A stretch of DNA of 36,263 nucleotides from a virus: the IMG/VR virus record IMGVR_UViG_3300025655_000128, positions 1 through 36,263 of that record. One strand, written 5' to 3'. The position numbers were made by a program, and so were the translations under genes. Each line of letters begins with the position of its first letter. Position 1 is the stretch's first letter. Positions 13,698-19,340 of this stretch are shown here, piece after piece. The notes under the pieces were generated by a model. That model had not been told where the DNA came from. It ran no database searches and worked only from the letters and a program-made list of their open reading frames with translations.

Positions 13698-14294
13698 TTA
13701 AAAGTCTAGATCGTCGTTGTCGTCCAGGGAGTCGCTAACTTGGTTATCACCGACTGTAATAACCTTCATTTCAGTCATCTCAAAGGCATCTTCTTTTGGT
13801 TTCTGCTCATACTTCATAAGGTTAGTTACCTGAATTGCCATCAACATGTTTGCACGACCGTCTTTACCTTGGTAAGTGTAGTCATACTGGAACAGACGAA
13901 CGTTTGCAAGAGAAGCATTTCCAACTTCTCGTGGGTCAATTGGTGTAAGATCACCTCCGACGAGTTGTACTGGTTGTTGTGCAGAACCATCTGCCTTGGT
14001 TACTTTCTTACGAACATTAACAGAGAAGTAAGGCTTACCTGTTTTTTCACACTTAACAACTTCACGCACTTTTTCATTAAGCTCATCCAACATCGGTTGA
14101 CCGCTTGAGTCTTTAACAATGCGCTTCAGCGGTTTAAAGTTAATACCTTCTTTGGCATAAGCTGCCGCTGCGGTCTTATCAGTGGTACGAAGCTGCACTT
14201 CCCAGTAGTCTGGTTTGCTAGGGTCCATATTCTTTACAGGACGAGCTGCATCAACTTTTACCCACCACAGTTCAACATTTTTTACGATAGCCAT
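13698..14294 (-). CDS. T7 gp2.5-like single-stranded DNA-binding protein
   Basis: 198 residues. An OB-fold-like body with alternating aromatic strands (ELWWVKVDAARP, YWEVQLRTTDK, PYFSVNVRKK) precedes a strongly acidic tail that ends DDNDDLDF. In T7 the acidic tail with a terminal Phe contacts the polymerase and helicase and is needed for replication; the same ending here argues for the same role. Start behind AGAGGAAATC. A repeated 19-nt motif lies upstream. Confidence 0.85.
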   Translation of the reverse strand: MAIVKNVELWWVKVDAARPVKNMDPSKPDYWEVQLRTTDKTAAAAYAKEGINFKPLKRIVKDSSGQPMLDELNEKVREVVKCEKTGKPYFSVNVRKKVTKADGSAQQPVQLVGGDLTPIDPREVGNASLANVRLFQYDYTYQGKDGRANMLMAIQVTNLMKYEQKPKEDAFEMTEMKVITVGDNQVSDSLDDNDDLDF

Positions 14295-14340
14295 TATAGA
14301 TTTCCTCTTGGTTTGTTTCTAGTATTTCGATAAGGAACAT

Positions 14341-14359
14341 TATTGTTCTTTAGCGTCAG
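14341..14359 (-). repeat. 19-nt repeated intergenic motif, copy 2
   Basis: Plus strand reads TATTGTTCTTTAGCGTCAG, one base different from 2361-2379. It sits in the SSB leader between two genes of the same strand. Function open (promoter, processing site, or regulator site). Confidence 0.4.
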
Positions 14360-14366
14360 GTATTAT

Positions 14367-14585
14367 TTAGTCAACGATTTCAACAAGTTCCCAGTCTTTG
14401 CCTTCATCCTCAAGGTAAAGCTCTGCGTAGAACTCTTCATCTATTTGACTGGGGTTTACAATTACTTCGAGGTATTCCTCGTCTGGACCAACTGCTTGGA
14501 CATAAGCAAGCTCTTCCAAATCTTCAAACTTGATCTTGATAGTCTTACGCAAAAGCGAAGTCGGATTGGAGTACAGATTCGACAT
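14367..14585 (-). CDS. acidic 72-residue protein overlapping RNAP end
   Basis: MSNLYSNPTSLLRKTIKIKF at the N-terminus, then about 50 residues with very many Glu/Asp (EELAYVQAVGPDEEYLEV). It starts 41 bases inside the RNAP coding end with AAGGAACACTAA upstream, so it is coupled to RNAP. The acid-rich body could mimic DNA or bind RNAP, as small T7-group regulators do, but that is speculation. Confidence 0.65.
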   Translation of the reverse strand: MSNLYSNPTSLLRKTIKIKFEDLEELAYVQAVGPDEEYLEVIVNPSQIDEEFYAELYLEDEGKDWELVEIVD

Positions 14586-16716
14586 TTAGTGTTCCTTTCT
14601 GAGGGGATAAGTCGAGAGCGTCTAGTTGTGTTAAGATGTCTTCTAGGGGTTCTGCTTGGTATAACTCAACAAACTTCTGCCTAACGTGCAAGAACATGTG
14701 ATTCATATTACCAGCATGACAACCAAAAGAATCATGAACAACAGTTGTAGTGTAGTCCGCATCGTGAATACACATTGTTAGGTGAACAGCATCTAGGCTA
14801 TGCACTATGTTCGGTGCAGCGCCTGTTTTCTGTTTACTTTCGTTAAGAGTAGTTTCTTCCCACACTTGTAATTGAACTTTAAGAATTTCGTCCCCATACT
14901 TTAGCTCAGTCCTTTTATTGGTTGGCTTTCGGTAGGCTTGAAACACTGGAAAGTTAGTTACAGGGGAGATCCAAGTTAAGTATACTTTCTTTTCGTTAGC
15001 TCTCTCAGCAAGAGTTTGGAATAGTCTTAACATACGAGCTGGACCTTTTAGCTCCTCATAGCAGGTTTGATACACGAGAGAGCCTAAGAGGGCTCCCCAG
15101 AGATGCTCTTTGTCCCTTAGATAAGGGGAGATATCCCTTGTATCCTCTATCACCTGTTGGCCCATACCGTAGGCTGTACCACCGTATCCCAGTGTCATAA
15201 CGTTACGCTTTACAGTCTTACGTTGGATTTTCTTGTCTTGGATGTTCGTCCAGTAAACAGGAAAAAGTTTCTCTCGCAAGCCTCTGTTTTGATTACGCCA
15301 AGTCTGAGCTGCTTGAAACGCTAGTGCCTTTCTTTCAGACTTGTCTGGTGCTTCTTGATACTCTTTTTGAAGCTTTGTTGCTGTTTGAAACACATCATTA
15401 AACTTGTTAATAGTTTCTGGGTCTAACTTGTTCTTTTTGTCTTCAAGGCTGTCCCAAGTCTTTTCTGCGATAAACATGTAAACATCACCAGGAAGGTCTT
15501 GAGGAACCAAGTTAACCAGAGGGGCAACCTCATCATCTTGAGACATAGCAACAAGGTGTTGAACACCGTTATTAGAGCCATCGATGTAGACTGGTAAGCA
15601 ACTTGGAAAGTCTTCTGGTTCGTTACCATCCCCATTCCAGTTAGAAACCATACTATGCTCATGACAAGCGGAAAGGAAACTAAAGGGTTTATCAGCTTTC
15701 ATCCAACCAGTATTTTTCATAGGGTTGTTAACATACGACATCATGTCGTCAAAGTTATCTAGAACCCACTGAGCACGGTCATCAAGACTAACCTTGTCAT
15801 TCCCCCAAACGTTAGCAGTATGAACACACAACCAGTAGTAACCGTTTTCCCCTAGGGGTACCGCCTCGTCTAGCATTAGGATACCCTTTGCATTGTCACT
15901 AGACTGCTCGTGTAAGAAGGCTGTGTTAGGGTAGATGCGTCCACGGAAGTCTAGGTTATACAAGTGATAGAATGGCTTGTCTAGGTTCTTCTCTGCAAGC
16001 CTTTGGATAGCCTCTGCTTCGATAATTAACGAAGCCCGTTTAATTGGATCAATCTCCTTTGTGAACTTAAAAGGGTTTGACTCAGAGTGCATACACTGTT
16101 TGTAAACCTCAAAGACAGGTTGATTGATACGCCAAGCTGTATTATTTAGCTTATTTAGAGTATCAACAATATAGCTCATGTCATTCTTCTCAAAGTACTT
16201 TAGAGCGTCCTCATAGCCTTTCTTAATAACGCTAATACCTGTTGTAGAGTGATAAGCAGAACCATCCCAAGGCGCTGCTGGTGTATTTACAGGGAACATG
16301 TCACACTTCTCAGTATCTACAAGATCTAACAACTCCTTAATTGCTACCCAGTCTTTTGCGTAAATGAAGTAAGTTCTGTGTTTATCTTTTTTACCATTAC
16401 GGTAGGTGTGTTTCTTACGATAGCCCAGTATCCCAAGTTCAATATAACTAATCAGAACAAACCAACCGCCTTGAATGTCTAGCACACTGTTTTGTTTCTG
16501 ACGTAGTTTTTGTCGAAGCCGTCTACCAATACTACTAGCTACTTCTACTAAGCTTGAGTTTCTTTCTAATCCTTTTAAGATATGTGTGTAAGAGAATTCT
16601 ACAATATCTCTTGCTCCCATTTCAGTTAGGTAGCTCGCAGATTGTCTATTGTCTAGCATCCCCTGTCTGTAATTAAGGTCTTGTGTTAACTTTTCTAGTA
16701 CTGTTTCTTTGATCAT
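14545..16716 (-). CDS. T7-like single-subunit RNA polymerase
   Basis: 723 residues against 883 for T7 RNAP, the loss being mostly N-terminal. The key motifs are in place: DFRGR at 256-260, motif A DGSNNGVQH with Asp379, motif B KRNVMTLGYGG with Lys503 and Tyr511, motif C VHDSFG with Asp662, and the C-terminal SDFAFA, the 'foot' also seen at the end of T7 RNAP. It should transcribe middle and late phage genes from phage-specific promoters, candidates being the 28-nt motif at four sites. The shorter N-terminus may change promoter opening. Weak ribosome site (AGAAAGACAATA). Confidence 0.97.
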   Translation of the reverse strand: MIKETVLEKLTQDLNYRQGMLDNRQSASYLTEMGARDIVEFSYTHILKGLERNSSLVEVASSIGRRLRQKLRQKQNSVLDIQGGWFVLISYIELGILGYRKKHTYRNGKKDKHRTYFIYAKDWVAIKELLDLVDTEKCDMFPVNTPAAPWDGSAYHSTTGISVIKKGYEDALKYFEKNDMSYIVDTLNKLNNTAWRINQPVFEVYKQCMHSESNPFKFTKEIDPIKRASLIIEAEAIQRLAEKNLDKPFYHLYNLDFRGRIYPNTAFLHEQSSDNAKGILMLDEAVPLGENGYYWLCVHTANVWGNDKVSLDDRAQWVLDNFDDMMSYVNNPMKNTGWMKADKPFSFLSACHEHSMVSNWNGDGNEPEDFPSCLPVYIDGSNNGVQHLVAMSQDDEVAPLVNLVPQDLPGDVYMFIAEKTWDSLEDKKNKLDPETINKFNDVFQTATKLQKEYQEAPDKSERKALAFQAAQTWRNQNRGLREKLFPVYWTNIQDKKIQRKTVKRNVMTLGYGGTAYGMGQQVIEDTRDISPYLRDKEHLWGALLGSLVYQTCYEELKGPARMLRLFQTLAERANEKKVYLTWISPVTNFPVFQAYRKPTNKRTELKYGDEILKVQLQVWEETTLNESKQKTGAAPNIVHSLDAVHLTMCIHDADYTTTVVHDSFGCHAGNMNHMFLHVRQKFVELYQAEPLEDILTQLDALDLSPQKGTLNVESVLQSDFAFA

Positions 16717-16825
16717 TATTGTCTTTCTTTTTGTAAGGCTTTGCCTTGCGGCCCTTATCTACAGAAAATTCTACAACAATTTCTCCCTTACAAATAAGTA
16801 AGTAAATTAGAGCAATTGCCATCAT
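16673..16825 (-). CDS. possible 50-residue membrane/basic peptide overlapping RNAP start
   Basis: Reads MMAIALIYLLICKGEIVVEF followed by a basic tail KGRKAKPYKKKDNN. It fills the leader of the RNAP gene and overlaps its first 44 bases. There is no clear ribosome site, so it may be chance. If translated it would be a one-pass membrane peptide. Confidence 0.25.
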   Translation of the reverse strand: MMAIALIYLLICKGEIVVEFSVDKGRKAKPYKKKDNNDQRNSTRKVNTRP

Positions 16826-16874
16826 ATATGATATAGTCTTTAATAACTTGAAAAAAAAATATTTAGTTTAAAGG

Positions 16875-16900
16875 AACCCCACCCCCGAAGGAGTGAGGTT
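16875..16900 (-). terminator. hairpin between HTH gene and RNAP gene
   Basis: An 11-bp stem (AACCTCACTCC with GGGGTGGGGTT, allowing G-U pairs) and a TTCG loop on the minus strand. The following tail CCTTTAAACTAAATATTTTT lacks an immediate U-run, so read-through is likely. In the plus direction ATTTTGTTTT follows the stem. It separates the HTH gene from RNAP, which would then need its own promoter between 16717 and 16874; that 198-base gap shows only AT-rich sequence and the palindrome ATCATATATGAT. Confidence 0.5.
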
Positions 16901-16914
16901 ATTTTGTTTTAGAA

Positions 16915-17148
16915 CTATCCGTTCAATCGTGGGTTGTTAGTATTTAGTGTTTTAACCCAGTTACGAACAGAGTCTTTACAGCAACCGATGTCATAAGCAA
17001 CTTTAGCAATGCTCTCTCCGTTAATTACACGAGAAGCAGCAATAACACGTTCAGCGTTAGTTCGGCCACTATACGGCTGTCCATTTTTAAGGACATAGCG
17101 AGATTTGCTGTAAAAGGATGAGATGGAAGGGAAGTTACGAGTAGCCAT
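16915..17148 (-). CDS. small helix-turn-helix DNA-binding protein
   Basis: 77 residues. A basic serine-rich start is followed by ERVIAASRVINGESIAKVAYDI and GCCKDSVRNWVK, a helix-turn-helix of the transposase/Psq type (repeat VAYDIGCCKDSVRNW is the recognition half). Likely a transcription regulator. Its leader contains several inverted repeats that could be its operator. Placed just before RNAP, it could time RNAP expression. Start behind AAGGAGATCTCTT. Confidence 0.7.
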   Translation of the reverse strand: MATRNFPSISSFYSKSRYVLKNGQPYSGRTNAERVIAASRVINGESIAKVAYDIGCCKDSVRNWVKTLNTNNPRLNG

Positions 17149-17176
17149 AAGAGATCTCCTTATTTATTGGCGGTAC

Positions 17177-17190
17177 AGACCCTGTGGTCT
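17177..17190 (-). other. small leader hairpin before the HTH gene
   Basis: AGACC and GGTCT form a 5-bp stem with a 4-base loop, between the terminator-like hairpin and the HTH start. Confidence 0.45.
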
Positions 17191-17222
17191 AAAAGACCCT
17201 CCAACTTTTTAGGGCTGGAGGG
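17191..17222 (-). terminator. terminator-like hairpin upstream of the HTH gene
   Basis: CCCTCCA and TGGAGGG pair over a 12-base loop and are followed on the minus strand by TCTTTTAG. It lies after the stop of the 17292-17465 gene and before the HTH gene, so it may end the lysis-side message or attenuate HTH expression. Confidence 0.55.
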
Positions 17223-17240
17223 CTAGTTAAACAACAGGGA

Positions 17241-17283
17241 GGATTCCAATGAAATCCACGGAATCCACTCATCGAATGGATTC
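17241..17283. promoter_or_regulatory. overlapping inverted repeats (operator or attenuator candidate)
   Basis: GGATTCC (17241) can pair with GGAATCC (17260), while the overlapping GAATCCA (17261) can pair with TGGATTC (17277). The two stems cannot form together. Such mutually exclusive pairing is seen in attenuators; clustered repeats of TGGATTC could equally be a binding site for the neighbouring HTH protein. Confidence 0.4.
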
Positions 17284-17291
17284 ACTGGATC

Positions 17292-17465
17292 TCACTGTTC
17301 CTGAAGTGTGGACTCTTCGGCCACTTCTTCATGATCACTCAAATGACTTACGTCAATGTAAGTGTGAGACCACTTTTCATCAATTGCTTTAACAAGATTG
17401 CTAAAACTAATAGAGTCCAAGTATTCCCTTTTTTCCTCGTTTGTCATTTTCTTTTTAACCGACAT
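17292..17465 (-). CDS. small charged protein, unknown
   Basis: 57 residues from the ATG at 17465 (MSVKKKMTNEEKREYLDSIS...), chosen because a longer frame from 17528 runs inside the real upstream gene in a different frame. Helical and acidic at the C-terminus (EEVAEESTLQEQ). Overlaps the upstream stop by 11 bases. No family recognised. Confidence 0.55.
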   Translation of the reverse strand: MSVKKKMTNEEKREYLDSISFSNLVKAIDEKWSHTYIDVSHLSDHEEVAEESTLQEQ

Positions 17466-17619
17466 TTGAAGGTTCCACTTTAATTTCACCAACGTGAGGC
17501 ATAAAGGCTCCACGTAATGCTTTTGCATAACGATCTGCGTCTGACTTTAGAAAGAAAGACTTAGTGCAGATCAGGCTAAGGTTTAGGTCGTAGATGCCTA
17601 CTTTGTAAACAGTGTTCAT
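17455..17619 (-). CDS. 54-residue protein, unknown
   Basis: Hand-translated: MNTVYKVGIYDLNLSLICTK, SFFLKSDADRYAKALRGAFM, ending EIKVEPSNVG. AAGGAGAAGACAA precedes the ATG and the start overlaps the upstream stop as ATGA. Looks like a tiny alpha/beta domain. Function unknown. Confidence 0.65.
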   Translation of the reverse strand: MNTVYKVGIYDLNLSLICTKSFFLKSDADRYAKALRGAFMPHVGEIKVEPSNVG

Positions 17620-17717
17620 TTGTCTTCTCCTTTAAGAAGGTAAGGGGTAACGGCGTAGTCCGCAATAGCGGCTAGGAAAGGTGCAGCAAGAGCTGATAGT
17701 ACAAGTACGTGTTCCAT
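17616..17717 (-). CDS. 33-residue hydrophobic peptide
   Basis: Reads MEHVLVLSALAAPFLAAIAD followed by YAVTPYLLKGEDK: one clear membrane helix and a charged tail. AAGGAAAACACT precedes the ATG. It is the first gene after the third palindromic promoter-like element and lies just downstream of the endolysin, so a lysis role (small holin-like or regulator) is possible but unproven. Confidence 0.6.
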   Translation of the reverse strand: MEHVLVLSALAAPFLAAIADYAVTPYLLKGEDK

Positions 17718-17742
17718 AGTGTTTTCCTTTATGGATTGTTAT

Positions 17743-17764
17743 TGATATATGTTATATCATTATA
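17743..17764 (-). promoter_or_regulatory. TATAAT plus palindrome element, copy 1
   Basis: On the minus strand a conserved GCATC, then TATAAT, merges into the perfect palindrome TGATATA-N3-TATATCA. Same arrangement as at 18906 and 19215. No convincing -35 box is present at 16-18 bases. It lies 26 bases before the 33-residue peptide gene, and could be a hairpin promoter, an operator over a start site, or both. Confidence 0.6.
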
Positions 17765-17770
17765 GATGCG

Positions 17771-18172
17771 CTAGCTTTCTCGGTTTTTATAGAACAAGTG
17801 TGTTCCAACCTTACTCACATACTCTAGCTCATCTGCCCAGTAGGGCCAGACATAGTCTGCATGGTAGTGGGTAGTGTCTGTTCCAGGTAGGTAGGTCTCC
17901 GGTTCAGACAAGATAATAGCTGCTGCCTTGTAGATTTCCTCCCATGCTTGTTTGTCTAGGTAACTCATTTTTGTAGGGTCATCAGTAAGACCATCGTGTG
18001 TCCAGCTAAACTGTTGTTTCTGATAAACTACTTCACAAATGGTATCAGGATAACTGCTAGACTCAACTCGATTAAGAGTTACTTCAGCTACCATTTGCTG
18101 ACCGATTAAAGGCTCATTACGAGCTTCAAAAAACATATTAAGTGCTAGGCACATTGTTGCTGTCATAATCAT
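17771..18172 (-). CDS. SleB-type cell wall hydrolase (endolysin)
   Basis: 133 residues. The Hydrolase_2 (SleB) pattern is clear: CLALNMFFEARNE with candidate catalytic Glu16, then GQQMVAEVTLNRV, PDTICEVVYQ and QFSW. This family cleaves peptidoglycan glycan strands. No cleavable signal peptide is evident, so release would need a holin. The first residues MIMTATMCLALNM are mildly hydrophobic. Four small genes for possible membrane proteins lie directly upstream. Start behind AAAGGAGAATGC; it shares a base with the upstream stop. Confidence 0.9.
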   Translation of the reverse strand: MIMTATMCLALNMFFEARNEPLIGQQMVAEVTLNRVESSSYPDTICEVVYQKQQFSWTHDGLTDDPTKMSYLDKQAWEEIYKAAAIILSEPETYLPGTDTTHYHADYVWPYWADELEYVSKVGTHLFYKNRES

Positions 18173-18345
18173 TAAGCATTCTCCTTTAGTGTTTCTTTTA
18201 GAACTTTGTTAAGCGCCTCTTCACAAGGCACAGCTGTAAGGTCTATGAATTCTTTTGACAAAGGCGGACTAAAAAGAACACCCCCAATACTAACTATTAA
18301 CTCTGTAGTGCCTTGTACAAAGGCTTTACCCCAAGTCATTTTCAT
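18172..18345 (-). CDS. 57-residue protein before endolysin
   Basis: Hand-translated: MKMTWGKAFVQGTTELIVSI, GGVLFSPPLSKEFIDLTAVP, then a helical charged tail. One weak hydrophobic stretch (residues 16-26). Its last bases include AAAGGAG for the endolysin. It overlaps the end of the upstream membrane protein gene by 20 bases. Possible lysis accessory; function unknown. Confidence 0.6.
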   Translation of the reverse strand: MKMTWGKAFVQGTTELIVSIGGVLFSPPLSKEFIDLTAVPCEEALNKVLKETLKENA

Positions 18346-18637
18346 TAATTTCTTCCCTTTTATCTGGCATCATATTAACCAGTCTTCGAATAAAACTCTT
18401 TACATCAACTTCTTTGCTAGAACCCTTTGTCATGTGAAACAAAAAATCTACAAGGAAAAAGCCAAGTATAAAAGGCAGATAAGTTATACCTGTATAAATT
18501 ACTTGAACAAGTATTAAGAATAAAACAACAAATTCGTTTATTGCATAAACTTTTTTATCTGTGTATTTGTGGTACCCCAGCCTAATAAACAAAGCCGCTA
18601 AAAACTGAGCTAGAAAAGTTACAACGATTGTTAACAT
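18326..18637 (-). CDS. three-helix membrane protein, holin candidate
   Basis: 103 residues. Hydrophobic segments at about 3-20, 34-51 and 53-70, then a charged cytoplasmic-type tail (KSFIRRLVNMMPDKREEINEN). Three membrane passes before an endolysin suit a class I holin. A tail this long and basic is a little unusual. Start behind AAGGAAACACAAA; candidate phage promoter 17 bases further upstream. Confidence 0.65.
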   Translation of the reverse strand: MLTIVVTFLAQFLAALFIRLGYHKYTDKKVYAINEFVVLFLILVQVIYTGITYLPFILGFFLVDFLFHMTKGSSKEVDVKSFIRRLVNMMPDKREEINENDLG

Positions 18638-18653
18638 TTTGTGTTTCCTTATT

Positions 18654-18681
18654 AGCAGTTTTAAACCATGCTTAGGGTTAC
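18654..18681 (-). promoter_or_regulatory. candidate phage RNA polymerase promoter, site 2
   Basis: Plus strand AGCAGTTTTAAACCATGC followed by TTAGGGTTAC. Shares the invariant AGCAGTTT, CT and AGG blocks with the other three sites. Lies between two membrane-protein genes, 16 bases before the start at 18637. Confidence 0.55.
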
Positions 18682-18685
18682 CTTA

Positions 18686-18871
18686 TTAATATGCGACGTT
18701 ATAGTTTGCCTTCTTGTCTCTTTTGTCGGCTTTATAAAAAGCCATTCCGTACTTGCTATATTTTTTTCTTTTAGATTTTTTGTAAAGGTATTCACCTACT
18801 TTAAAACTAAAAAACTTATAGCTCAGTGTTGTACAGATAGCAAAAACGATTGTATAGATTAGCATAGCCAT
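18686..18871 (-). CDS. single-pass membrane protein with basic tail
   Basis: 61 residues from the ATG at 18871 (AGAGGAACTTAAA upstream); a GTG at 18895 would add eight residues. MAMLIYTIVFAICTTLSYKF is one membrane helix, followed by a Lys/Tyr-rich tail (KSKRKKYSKYG). Position upstream of the lysis genes suggests a holin helper, antiholin or regulator. Confidence 0.6.
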   Translation of the reverse strand: MAMLIYTIVFAICTTLSYKFFSFKVGEYLYKKSKRKKYSKYGMAFYKADKRDKKANYNVAY

Positions 18872-18891
18872 TTTAAGTTCCTCTTGGATTT

Positions 18892-18952
18892 CCACTTGGG
18901 GTTATTGATATATTGTTATATCATTATAGATGCCTTGTTTTTCTCACTTTTT
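18892..18952 (-). repeat. 61-nt repeat with TATAAT plus palindrome element, copy 2
   Basis: CCACTTGGG, then the TGATATA-N4-TATATCA palindrome (18906-18923), TATAAT on the minus strand (18923-18928), and the flank GCCTTGTTTTTCTCACTTTT. Nearly identical to 19202-19262. It lies just before the ATG at 18871 and overlaps that gene's alternative GTG start (18895). Confidence 0.75.
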
Positions 18953-18977
18953 GCACACAAAGTTCGTACAATTTTGA

Positions 18978-19005
18978 AGCAGTTTATACACATACTCAGG
19001 TGTTT
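18978..19005 (-). promoter_or_regulatory. candidate phage RNA polymerase promoter, site 3
   Basis: Plus strand AGCAGTTTATACACATACTC followed by AGGTGTTT. Differs from site 1 at only two of 28 positions. Immediately after the holin-like gene at 19010 and upstream of the palindromic element at 18906, so two types of candidate promoter stand in series here. Confidence 0.6.
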
Positions 19006-19009
19006 TATT

Positions 19010-19186
19010 TTATTTATTTTTTGGCTTATACGAGAAAACATAAGCTAAAGGTATAGCTCCAAAGATAACAGTAAGGATAGCCCACAACCAGGGGTTTTGA
19101 CCATTGTATTTAGCCATAAGAAAGCTAATACGGGCGAGAAGAACTATACACACTACTGTATAGATTGTAAACAGAATAGCAATCAT
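19010..19186 (-). CDS. 58-residue two-helix membrane protein, holin candidate
   Basis: Hand-translated: MIAILFTIYTVVCIVLLARI (first helix), MAKYNGQNPW turn, LWAILTVIFGAIPLAYVFSY (second helix), KPKNK end. Size and two-pass layout fit class II holins. First gene after the tape measure terminator and after the third palindromic element. AAAGGAAATAAAAA precedes the ATG. Confidence 0.7.
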   Translation of the reverse strand: MIAILFTIYTVVCIVLLARISFLMAKYNGQNPWLWAILTVIFGAIPLAYVFSYKPKNK

Positions 19187-19201
19187 TTTTTATTTCCTTT
19201 A

Positions 19202-19262
19202 CCACTTGGGTTACTGATATATTGTTATATCATTATAGATGCCTTGTTTTTCTCACTTTTTT
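19202..19262 (-). repeat. 61-nt repeat with TATAAT plus palindrome element, copy 3
   Basis: Same order as copy 2: CCACTTGGG, palindrome TGATATA-N4-TATATCA (19215-19232), TATAAT on the minus strand (19232-19237), flank GCCTTGTTTTTCTCACTTTT. It stands between the terminator of the tail operon and the first membrane gene. Confidence 0.75.
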
Positions 19263-19289
19263 GTGTAGTTTTTTGCTGACGTATTTGAT

Positions 19290-19315
19290 AAAAAAGGCCA
19301 CCCCGAAGGGTGACC
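19290..19315 (-). terminator. strong terminator after the tape measure gene
   Basis: GGTCACCC and GGGTGGCC form an 8-bp stem with a TTCG loop, followed by TTTTTT on the minus strand. A textbook intrinsic terminator 26 bases after the tape measure stop. It marks the end of the head/tail message. Confidence 0.9.
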
Positions 19316-19340
19316 ATTAAGTTTTATTTTGATAAACTAG

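Noticed and set aside
16822-16836. Palindrome ATCATATATGAT before RNAP as a fourth copy of the TATAAT/palindrome element
   Set aside because: The TATAAT block and the TGATATA/TATATCA arms are not preserved, so it is listed only as AT-rich sequence in the RNAP leader.
17466-17528. Upstream extension of the 17292-17465 gene
   Set aside because: Overlaps the well supported 54-codon gene 17455-17619 in another frame; ATG at 17465 gives an 11-base overlap like its neighbours.
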